The notes below the pieces were generated by a model. The model saw nothing but the letters and a program-made list of their open reading frames with translations. It did not search any database and had not been told where the DNA came from. The position numbers and the translations under genes are program-made. Source: Aquabacterium sp. (GTDB lineage: Bacteria > Pseudomonadota > Gammaproteobacteria > Burkholderiales > Burkholderiaceae_C). From it: a stretch of 64,000 nt of DNA. Positions within the stretch are counted from its first letter, which is position 1, and each line of letters starts with the position of its first letter. Of the stretch, positions 35,692 through 43,550 are shown piece after piece. The stretch spans positions 1 through 64,000 of the forward strand of contig NZ_JACRAH010000039.1 in the NCBI RefSeq assembly GCF_016234775.1, written 5' to 3'.

Positions 35692-38040
35692 ATGACTACC
35701 CCAAGAGTCCTCCCGTTTTCCAAAGGCCATTTCAACGCGATTGCATTGGCCTGCATAGCCATGCTGGCGTGTCATGGCCATGTCGTGATGGCGCAAACCG
35801 TGCCTGCGGCTTCCACAGACGCCGCACAAGCCAATGTGCAGACGGTCACATCAGATACCGCCAAGAACGGTTTTGCGCCGCATCTGGATGCGAAGACAAA
35901 GGCCCGTGCAGTACGCAAGAACGGTGGCTACAGCCCGGTCAAGGCACTGGAAGAGCCAGGCAATGTGCCGGAAATTGAGATGTTCGTGGGTGAATCTCGG
36001 GTGCTGCCTGCACCAGGCGTTGGCCGTATTGCGGTTGGTAACGGGCGCATCCTGACGGCCGCTGTGCTGGATAAAAAGGAAGTGCTCGTCTTCGCCAACG
36101 AGGCCGGTATTTCTTCCTTGTTTATCTGGAACGAAGACGGTCGCTACCAACGTCTGAAGATCAACATCGTGCCCGGCGACACATCACGTGTTGGCCGAGA
36201 GATCGCGGCCTTTGTTGCGGCCATTCCGGGCGCCAAGGCTTCGATCGTGGGCGACAAGGTCATCGTCGAAGGTGATCGACTTTCCGATCAGGATCTCGGC
36301 AAGATCAAGTCGTTGGAAAAGATCTACCCACAGCTTCTGAATTTCACCAACCCAAGAGGCTGGGATCAGATGGTGATGATGGATGTGAAGGTCGTGGAGT
36401 TTCCCAAGACCAAGCTCAACGAGTTGGGGCTGAAGTGGTCTCCTGTTGGCGGCGCTGCGGTTGGTGCCGTCTGGATGCCATTCCGTCATGGCAACCAAGG
36501 CCCCTATCAGATTCAGATCCCTGTTGGAGGCAGTGGCGGCAAGCCCCCTCTGGTGGACATCGATACCTCTACTGGTACGGCAAAGGACTCAACATCGCTG
36601 TACGGCGGCATCAATGCGCTGTCCGGGGTCAATATTGGTTTAAGCGCTTTGCTCCAGGCGTTGGCGCAAGAGGGCTCAGCGGCCGTGCTGGCCGAACCTC
36701 AATTGTCGACACGCAGCGGAACAGAATCGACGTTCTTGTCGGGCGGTGAGTATCCGTATACGGTTCAATCGATAGAGGGACCGCACGTCGAGTTCAAAAA
36801 GTACGGTATCTCGCTTCAGATCAAGCCCTTGGTTGACAAGGATGGTTTCATCCGAGCCGAGATCAAGAGTGAAGTGAGTTCCATTGATCCTTCCGTTAGC
36901 ACGGTTTCTGGCCCCGCAATTCGGACTAGAAGAACCGAGACCGAGTTCAACGTCAAGAGCGGTCAGACCATCGTGTTGAGTGGCCTGTTGTCGCGTGACA
37001 TGAGCACCAATTTTGACAAGGTGCCGTTCCTGGGAGATATCCCGATTCTGGGCGCTTTGTTCCGGTCGAAGCGCTACATGAACAATGAAACCGAGTTGGT
37101 GGTGTTTGTGACGCCCACGGTGGTGGACACCACAGCACCAGGTCTGGTTGATCGCGTCAACAAGACCCATGAGCGCTTGAAAGAGGCCTTTGGTGAGAAG
37201 CCTTATCTGAGCGAGCCCTTGCAACCTGCGCGCGATCTCAAGGAAGTCAATGCGCCAGTAAGTGTTTCAACTGATGCGCCGTCTGCCGATACATCTGGTC
37301 AAGGCGGATCGCGCAGTTCAACTGCGCGAGCATTGCCGGCACCAATGCCTGTGAAGCAGGTTGAGGCTGCCAAACCTCTGCCTGCAGACAATGGTGCGTT
37401 GGTCAAGCCAAACGATAATCCTCTTGTGGCTAAGAAGCCTGCCTCTACGGCTCAACCGGCCGCGATCGAAGGCAAGAGCATCGAGCAGCAGGTCACCCTG
37501 GAGGGCCTGGCGTTGCGCGCCAACCCCGATATCAACGCCCCCATCCTGATGCATCTGGGGCAAGGTGCCATCGTGCGTGTCAGTGAGTCAGGCACGGCAG
37601 GTAGTGGTGATGATGCGTGGCGCCGAGTGACAGTGGGCGCCGTTACCGGATGGTCCGCAGCGCGATGGCTGGCCCCGGTCGCCAATGTTGCACAAGCAGT
37701 TCCAGGCAAAGCAAGCAGCAATATCGGCAAGTCAGCGCAACAAGGTAAGCGCATCGAGCCGTTGAAGGCTTCCACCAAGCTTGTCGCTCGGCCATTGAGT
37801 GCGGAAGTCCCTGCGACTGCCGACACGCCGGTTGAGAAGGCTTCGCCCAAGTATCGCGTGGTCCTGCCCAAGCTGGCTCTGCGCGTGTCACCCGACGTCA
37901 ATGCCTTGATCGTGATGCAAGTACAAGAAGGCGCCATTGTGGAAGGTTTGCCTCAAGGCTCAGTCGGTGGGTGGACCGCCGTTCAGGCCGGAGATGCAAG
38001 CGGCTGGGTCGATTCCCAGTGGATCACACAGACTCGATAA
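35692..38040 (+). CDS. cpaC: CpaC/RcpA-type secretin with two C-terminal SH3b domains
   Basis: A 782-aa outer membrane secretin of the Tad apparatus. A signal peptide ends near VVMAQ. A pilus/BON-type N-terminal domain is at about 95-210. The secretin domain is about 220-490, with GLLSRDMSTNFDKVPFLGDI then PILGALFRS, and ELVVFVTPTV at its end. After a Pro/Ala-rich linker come two SH3-like modules at about 601-662 (LEGLALRANPDINAPI, GWSAARWL) and 721-782 (LPKLALRVSPDVNALI, GWVDSQWI). Usual CpaC proteins end soon after the secretin domain, so the repeats are an addition, likely for peptidoglycan or protein binding. Confidence 0.9.
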   Translation: MTTPRVLPFSKGHFNAIALACIAMLACHGHVVMAQTVPAASTDAAQANVQTVTSDTAKNGFAPHLDAKTKARAVRKNGGYSPVKALEEPGNVPEIEMFVGESRVLPAPGVGRIAVGNGRILTAAVLDKKEVLVFANEAGISSLFIWNEDGRYQRLKINIVPGDTSRVGREIAAFVAAIPGAKASIVGDKVIVEGDRLSDQDLGKIKSLEKIYPQLLNFTNPRGWDQMVMMDVKVVEFPKTKLNELGLKWSPVGGAAVGAVWMPFRHGNQGPYQIQIPVGGSGGKPPLVDIDTSTGTAKDSTSLYGGINALSGVNIGLSALLQALAQEGSAAVLAEPQLSTRSGTESTFLSGGEYPYTVQSIEGPHVEFKKYGISLQIKPLVDKDGFIRAEIKSEVSSIDPSVSTVSGPAIRTRRTETEFNVKSGQTIVLSGLLSRDMSTNFDKVPFLGDIPILGALFRSKRYMNNETELVVFVTPTVVDTTAPGLVDRVNKTHERLKEAFGEKPYLSEPLQPARDLKEVNAPVSVSTDAPSADTSGQGGSRSSTARALPAPMPVKQVEAAKPLPADNGALVKPNDNPLVAKKPASTAQPAAIEGKSIEQQVTLEGLALRANPDINAPILMHLGQGAIVRVSESGTAGSGDDAWRRVTVGAVTGWSAARWLAPVANVAQAVPGKASSNIGKSAQQGKRIEPLKASTKLVARPLSAEVPATADTPVEKASPKYRVVLPKLALRVSPDVNALIVMQVQEGAIVEGLPQGSVGGWTAVQAGDASGWVDSQWITQTR

Positions 38041-38049
38041 GGCCAGACC

Positions 38050-39942
38050 ATGCGCATTGAAGTTGAAGACTCGGATGGTGGCAAGCAGCTGCTCGAAGCG
38101 CCAGATGACTCGATTGTGGGCAAGGGCGCACAAAGCGAGATCAGGCTCAGTAGCTGGCGCGTGTCCAAAGAACACGCTCGTTTGTTCAAGACGCCTTCAG
38201 GCATCCTTGTCGAAGACATGGGTGCATTCGGCGGCGTCACGGTCAATGGCAAGCGCATCGACATTCAACATGGTCCGTTGAGGTCCACCGATGTCATTGG
38301 CGTTGGCCCCTATAAGTTGCGTGTGCTGTCTGCTCAGGATGATCGCGGGATGGCCGCTGGCCCAGCCGTCTCTGCAGCGCATGCCCAGTCTCGTTCGGAT
38401 ACGGTCGGCACGCGAAACCGCAGGGCTTCCGAGAGCCTGCAGGAGTCGCGCAACGCCGCTCTGCGAGCCCAGTCTGAGATCTATCAACGTGAGGCGCCTC
38501 GTGCTCAACCAGAGCCGCTAGAGCCCCCCAAGGCAGCTGACTTTGCAGTGATCCTGGTGCCAAGCAAGGAAGAGATCGAGCTGGAATTCGAGTGGCGCAA
38601 GAAGATTCACGATGCCCTGCTGGAGAAGATGGACCTGCGGCGTCAGGACGTCTCTCGCATGACGGACGAGCAATTGAAGCAGGAAACAGAAAGGCTGATC
38701 AAAGGCATCCTGCAAGACAAGGCAGGTGAGATTCCTCCGAGCATCAACAGGGAAGAGTTGTGTCTTCGCGTGTTGAACGAGGCTGTCGGTCTGGGGCCGC
38801 TTGAGGAATTGCTTGGTGACGATTCCGTGTCGGAAGTGATGGTCAATCGTCACGACGAAATCTTCATCGAACGTGGCGGGCAACTGCAGAAGTATCCGAT
38901 TGCCTTCACCAATGACAAGGCCGTCATGGGTGTGATCGAGCGCATTGTGGCGCCGCTGGGCCGACGGATCGACGAATCCTCGCCCATGGTGGACGCTCGT
39001 TTGAAGGATGGTTCACGTGTGAACGCGATCATCCCGCCTTTGGCGCTGAAGGGGCCGACGATCACGATCCGGAAGTTCTCCAAGAAAAAGCTGAATGCGG
39101 GTGACCTGGTCAAGTTCGGTTCCATCGACGAACAGATGGCAGAGTTCTTGAAGATCTGCGTGGAGTCCCGCAAGAACATCGTGGTGTCGGGCGGTACAGG
39201 TTCCGGCAAGACAACCCTGTTGAACATCCTGTCCAACTTCATCCCCAGGGGGGAGCGGATCATCACGGTTGAAGATGCGGCCGAGTTGCAGCTGTCTCAC
39301 GAACACCTGATCAATCTGGAATCACGTCCATCCAACGTTGAAGGGCGAGGCGGCGTGTCCATTCGCGAATTGGTCAAGAACACCTTGCGTATGCGCCCCG
39401 ACCGCATCGTGGTGGGCGAGTGCCGCGGTGCCGAGGCGCTGGACATGCTTCAGGCCATGAACACGGGTCACGAAGGCTCGCTCACCACGCTTCACGCCAA
39501 TACGCCGCGAGACGCCTTGGCGCGTCTGGAAACCATGATCCTGATGGCAGGCATGGAGTTGCCACTATCGGCCATTCGCGAACAGATCGCCTCAGCCGTG
39601 GACATCATCGTCCAGCAGACCCGATTCCACTGCGGTAGCCGTCGTGTCACCTACATCGTCGAGATCACCGGTATCGAAAGCGGGAAGCTCCAGATGCAGG
39701 AGCTGTTCCGATTCATCCCTCGTGGACATGACCCCATCACGGGCAAGACAACGGGCTTTTTCACCGGTTGCAACATGGTCCCGAGCTTCTACGAGGAACT
39801 CTCGCAGACATCGCATGGACTGGACGTCAACATCTTCAAGGCCATCGATCCTGAAAGTCTTGAACAGTTGTCGGGACATCGAATGGGTGATCGAAGCAAT
39901 TCGAGTGGCAGAGATGGTCTGGCCATGGACCTGTCCCACTGA
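38050..39942 (+). CDS. tadA: TadA/CpaF-family ATPase with N-terminal FHA domain
   Basis: A 630-aa cytoplasmic motor ATPase for pilus assembly or secretion. Residues about 1-95 form an FHA domain (DDSIVGKGAQSEIRLSSWRV, SKEHARLF, VTVNGKRI), which normally binds phosphothreonine. A linker leads to the CpaF ATPase: Walker A GGTGSGKTT at 381-389, Asp box ITVEDAAELQL, RMRPDRIVVGECRG (Walker B region) and SLTTLHANTPRDAL. FHA is not part of the canonical TadA. Confidence 0.92.
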   Translation: MRIEVEDSDGGKQLLEAPDDSIVGKGAQSEIRLSSWRVSKEHARLFKTPSGILVEDMGAFGGVTVNGKRIDIQHGPLRSTDVIGVGPYKLRVLSAQDDRGMAAGPAVSAAHAQSRSDTVGTRNRRASESLQESRNAALRAQSEIYQREAPRAQPEPLEPPKAADFAVILVPSKEEIELEFEWRKKIHDALLEKMDLRRQDVSRMTDEQLKQETERLIKGILQDKAGEIPPSINREELCLRVLNEAVGLGPLEELLGDDSVSEVMVNRHDEIFIERGGQLQKYPIAFTNDKAVMGVIERIVAPLGRRIDESSPMVDARLKDGSRVNAIIPPLALKGPTITIRKFSKKKLNAGDLVKFGSIDEQMAEFLKICVESRKNIVVSGGTGSGKTTLLNILSNFIPRGERIITVEDAAELQLSHEHLINLESRPSNVEGRGGVSIRELVKNTLRMRPDRIVVGECRGAEALDMLQAMNTGHEGSLTTLHANTPRDALARLETMILMAGMELPLSAIREQIASAVDIIVQQTRFHCGSRRVTYIVEITGIESGKLQMQELFRFIPRGHDPITGKTTGFFTGCNMVPSFYEELSQTSHGLDVNIFKAIDPESLEQLSGHRMGDRSNSSGRDGLAMDLSH

Positions 39943-39959
39943 ACCGAGGCAGGTCAAAG

Positions 39960-40820
39960 ATGAATGGATCACAAGTAGTTATTGTGTTGTCGCTGGTCAT
40001 CGCTTTGTCGGTGGCCTTGCTGGCCTGGTTCATCGTGGATGTCGGTACAGCTGGTGTGGCACGTTATCGAGCCAGGTTCACTGAGCGGGTCAAGTTCCAG
40101 GCTCGGGAGTTCTTTCTCTTCATTGATCCGGGCCAACTGTTCCTGGCCAATATCGCCATCATGGCCCTGGGCAGCGCCTTGGCATGGATGATGTCGGAGA
40201 GCCTGGTAGTTGTGCTTATCGTGCTGGGCCTGTTGGGCGCGATGCCCCGCGTGTTGTACGCCCTCATGCGCAAACGACGCTTGCAGCGCTTCGAAGAGCA
40301 GTTGCCTGACTCCTTGATGATCCTGGCTGGTGGTTTGCGCGCAGGTCTTGGTCTGACCGCCGCGCTGCACCAGTTGGTGGCCGAAGCGCGTGCCCCTCTG
40401 GCGCAAGAGTTTTCCTTGATGTTGCGTGAACAGCGTCTGGGCGTGACGCTGGAGCAAAGCCTCAACAACCTGACCCGACGTGTGCCGGTTCAGACCGTGG
40501 TGCTGGTTGTGTCCGCCATGCGTGTGGCCATCGAGACAGGTGGTGGTTTGGCTGAAACATTAGAGCGCACCTCCGTGATGATCCGCAATCGCATGCAGAT
40601 GGAAGGGAAGATTCAAGCGCTGACAGCACAAGGAAAGATGCAGTTGTGGGTGGTCGGATTCCTGCCAATCGGCTTGATGCTGATTCTTAACAAAATGGAA
40701 CCTGAGGCCATGGCCAACCTCTGGCATACGCCCCTGGGTTGGGGCGTGCTGGCCGTGCTGACATTCCTGGAGTGCATGGGTGTCTACATGGTCCGCAAGA
40801 TCGTCACGATCGATGTTTGA
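39960..40820 (+). CDS. tadB: TadB inner membrane platform protein
   Basis: A 286-aa T2SSF/TadB-type membrane protein. Helices are near the N-terminus (VIVLSLVIALSVALLAWFIV), around 60-95, and at the C-terminus. The T2SSF core SLMILAGGLRAGLGLTAALH and LAETLERTSVMIRNR is clear. Partner of TadC in the inner membrane platform driven by TadA. Eighteen bases after tadA. Confidence 0.88.
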   Translation: MNGSQVVIVLSLVIALSVALLAWFIVDVGTAGVARYRARFTERVKFQAREFFLFIDPGQLFLANIAIMALGSALAWMMSESLVVVLIVLGLLGAMPRVLYALMRKRRLQRFEEQLPDSLMILAGGLRAGLGLTAALHQLVAEARAPLAQEFSLMLREQRLGVTLEQSLNNLTRRVPVQTVVLVVSAMRVAIETGGGLAETLERTSVMIRNRMQMEGKIQALTAQGKMQLWVVGFLPIGLMLILNKMEPEAMANLWHTPLGWGVLAVLTFLECMGVYMVRKIVTIDV

Positions 40821-40834
40821 TCGAGGTTGTCTTC

Positions 40835-41749
40835 ATGGATCAGATCATCAATAACCCCTCGACCGTCTTCTTTGGCATTGCCCTGGCAGTGGGTATGAGC
40901 GTGGCCGCTTGTGTCTGGCTGCTCAGCAAGGTGATTGCGGATGTGCCACTGGAAGATCGGGAGTTCAAGGATCCTCCGCCTGTTGGCTTCCGCCTGTTGT
41001 GGTGGCCCATTCAATTGGTGAGCCATTTCATTTCGCCCTTGATCAATGAGGCACGTTGGAACAAGGTGGCCAGTTCGTTGATACGGGCCGGCCTGGAATT
41101 TTGCTTGACGCCCGGCCAGTTCACCGCCTCACGGTGGGTCGGTGCTGTGGTCGTGGCGCTCTTCATGTGCCTGGTTCTGAGCATCCTCCCGTTCGCAAGC
41201 ATCGGGCCAACGACGTATGTCTATACCTCGCTGTTTGCTGGCGTGTTTGGTTGGATTTATCCGGCCATCTGGCTCAGCGAGCGCATCACGGCCCGCAAGA
41301 AGGAATTGCTCAAGACCTTGCCTTTCGTGCTGGATCTGGTCACCTTGTGCGTGGAGGCCGGCCTGAACATTCAAGGCGCCATGGCTCAGGCTGTCGCCAA
41401 GGGCCCGCATGGCGTGCTGCGCGACGAGTTCATGCGTGTGCTGAGAGACATTCGTGCGGGCAAGCAGCGTGCTGACTCTTTGCGAAGGATGACGGCGCGA
41501 CTGCGTGAACCCGGCGTGACGTCGTTCGTGACAGCGGTGATCCAGGCAGAAGCGATGGGCATGAGCCTGGGCCCGGTCTTGCGGGCGCAGGCAGATCAAC
41601 GACGAAGCGAACGGTTCTTGCGTGCAGAGAAGGCCGCCATGGAAGCGCCAATCAAGATGCTGTTTCCGCTGATTGTCTTCATCTTTCCTTGCACGTTCAT
41701 TGTGTTGTTCTTCCCCATCGTCATCAAGTTCATGGCGTCCGGTTTTTGA
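40835..41749 (+). CDS. tadC: TadC inner membrane platform protein
   Basis: A 304-aa paralogue of TadB with T2SSF core LPFVLDLVTLCVEAGLNIQG and SFVTAVIQAEAMGMSLGPVL and terminal helix FPLIVFIFPCTFIVLFFPIV. The ATG at 40835 (MDQIINNPS) was chosen: the longer reading from 40739 begins inside tadB. Fifteen bases after tadB. Confidence 0.88.
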   Translation: MDQIINNPSTVFFGIALAVGMSVAACVWLLSKVIADVPLEDREFKDPPPVGFRLLWWPIQLVSHFISPLINEARWNKVASSLIRAGLEFCLTPGQFTASRWVGAVVVALFMCLVLSILPFASIGPTTYVYTSLFAGVFGWIYPAIWLSERITARKKELLKTLPFVLDLVTLCVEAGLNIQGAMAQAVAKGPHGVLRDEFMRVLRDIRAGKQRADSLRRMTARLREPGVTSFVTAVIQAEAMGMSLGPVLRAQADQRRSERFLRAEKAAMEAPIKMLFPLIVFIFPCTFIVLFFPIVIKFMASGF

Positions 41750-41796
41750 TGAATAAACGGCGAGCTCAAGCCGTGTTCAATCTTCAGGTGAGTTAA

Positions 41797-43509
41797 ATGG
41801 GAATATCGCGTCGCGCCTCTGGCGCCATTCGGACCGTCAGCGGTTCACACGCGCTCGACATCCGTATTGCTGACAGCTTCTGGTCTCGGTTCAAAGGTCT
41901 GATGCTGACCCGTGAGCTGAAGGACGATGCTGGCCTGCTGTTGAAAAAGTGCAGCAGCATCCACACAGCGTTCATGCTGTACCCGATTGACCTGCTTTAT
42001 GTCGATGACTCGGGCGTTGTGCTTCAGACATCGGGAACCATTCGTCCCTGGTCGACGGACAGGTTCAGAGGTCAGGGCTTGTTTGTCTTGCCTTGGCGCC
42101 GTACGCGTGTACACGCGGTGGAGTTGCCCGCTGGCACGATCTCGGGGCTGTCGATTCGGCCAGGCGATGTGCTGAACGATGGCACATCTTCACCAAGCGA
42201 TGTGACATTGGCTTCCCAGCCTTCCAAGCTGGCGCATTCAAAAGAGCGCGGAGCGGCCTTGGTCGAGTTCGCAGTGGTAGGGCCACTGATCACGCTCTTT
42301 GGTTTGGGCACAGCGCAGTATGGCTTGTTGTTCAACGCCAAGAACATGGTCAATCACTCTGCCTTCATGGCCGCTCGCGCTGGATCCTTTGGCAATGCCA
42401 ATATCGACACCATTCGAACAGCGTATATCCGTGGCTTGATCCCGCTTTATGGTGGTGTCAAGAACGTAGGCGACATTGCTCCTTTGTTGACGAAAATTGG
42501 TGAAGACACAGTTGGGCATATCAAGATAGAGGTGCTCAGCCCAACGAAGGAGAGCTTCGAGGACTGGAACGACCCACGTTTGCAGAAGCTGTTGGATACC
42601 AAGGGCAAGCGAGTCATCCCCAACCGTAACCTCGCTCGTAATCTGTCTGACAAGAGCGCGTTGATGGCGCTTGGTGTCAACCACACGGTCTCGAACATCG
42701 AGAACAACTGGGTGAAGTCCAAGTCTGGCCAAAGTCTGCAGGATGCGAACATTCTGAAGTTGCGCATCACCCATGGTTATGAGCCCAAGGTGCCGGTGAT
42801 GAAGACCATCTACATGGCCTACCTCCGTTGGCTCAATACGGAGCCTGCTGCAGATTTTCGAACGCTGCAAATTGAATCCGGCCGCATCCCGATCGTGTCC
42901 CACGTGACGGTGCAAATGCAGACGGATGCGATTGAGTCTGATAACACCTCCATTCCTGGCATGGGCAATGCGGGCAAGCCCAAGGATCCTGGTGTACCAC
43001 CCAAGCCCAAGAACGAGCCACCCAAGTGCCAGACCATTCTTTGTTCTGATCCTGAGCAGTCTTTGGAGCCTATCGTTGATGGTGGCGGCCCCTCGGACGG
43101 CGGTTCGTGCCCTATTCCCAAAACCGAGGTGTCTCTGGACTCGGACGTGCTGTTTGCGTTCGGCAAGTCGGATCTCACGGCGGATGGCAAAGCGAAACTG
43201 GACAAACTGATTGCCGACGCCAAGGCAGCCAAGGACAAGGGCGAGACCTATGCCAGCGTGAACGTGATTGGCCATACCGATCAACTCGGCAGCCCGGCGA
43301 TCAATGACCCGCTGTCTCTGGCGCGCGCCAAGGCGGTCAAGGACTATCTCGTGTCCAAGGGCTTCCCAACCGGGCAATACACGATCGAAGGGAAGGGCTC
43401 CAGAGCGCCTGTGGTGTCCATGTCGGCCTGCGAGGGTAAGACGGATGCCGCGTTGAAGGACTGCCTGGCGCCTAACCGCCGTGTGGTCATCGAGTTGATC
43501 AAAGGTTGA
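41797..43509 (+). CDS. DUF192-TadE-OmpA fusion protein
   Basis: A 570-aa three-part protein in one uninterrupted frame. Residues about 8-126 are a DUF192 domain (SRFKGLMLTREL, SIHTAFMLYPIDLLYVDD, RTRVHAVELPAGT). Residues 150-195 are a TadE-like stem: KERG, then AALVEFAVVGPLITLFGLGT, and a pseudopilin-type domain to about 380. A Pro-rich hinge (390-440) leads to an OmpA C-terminal domain (443-570: FAFGKSDLTADGKAKLD, IGHTDQLGSPAINDPLSLAR, NRRVVIEL). Cleavage after Gly152 would give Glu +5, Phe +6, so prepilin peptidase could release DUF192. The TadE-OmpA half suits a peptidoglycan-anchored minor pilin. The role of DUF192 is unknown. Confidence 0.85.
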   Translation: MGISRRASGAIRTVSGSHALDIRIADSFWSRFKGLMLTRELKDDAGLLLKKCSSIHTAFMLYPIDLLYVDDSGVVLQTSGTIRPWSTDRFRGQGLFVLPWRRTRVHAVELPAGTISGLSIRPGDVLNDGTSSPSDVTLASQPSKLAHSKERGAALVEFAVVGPLITLFGLGTAQYGLLFNAKNMVNHSAFMAARAGSFGNANIDTIRTAYIRGLIPLYGGVKNVGDIAPLLTKIGEDTVGHIKIEVLSPTKESFEDWNDPRLQKLLDTKGKRVIPNRNLARNLSDKSALMALGVNHTVSNIENNWVKSKSGQSLQDANILKLRITHGYEPKVPVMKTIYMAYLRWLNTEPAADFRTLQIESGRIPIVSHVTVQMQTDAIESDNTSIPGMGNAGKPKDPGVPPKPKNEPPKCQTILCSDPEQSLEPIVDGGGPSDGGSCPIPKTEVSLDSDVLFAFGKSDLTADGKAKLDKLIADAKAAKDKGETYASVNVIGHTDQLGSPAINDPLSLARAKAVKDYLVSKGFPTGQYTIEGKGSRAPVVSMSACEGKTDAALKDCLAPNRRVVIELIKG

Positions 43510-43550
43510 CGGTGCGAGTCCCCGAGAAATTGAATCAGGGTGAAGACAGA

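Noticed and set aside
42238-43377. 379-codon minus-strand ORF
   Set aside because: Shadow of the DUF192-TadE-OmpA gene, which has three recognisable domains.
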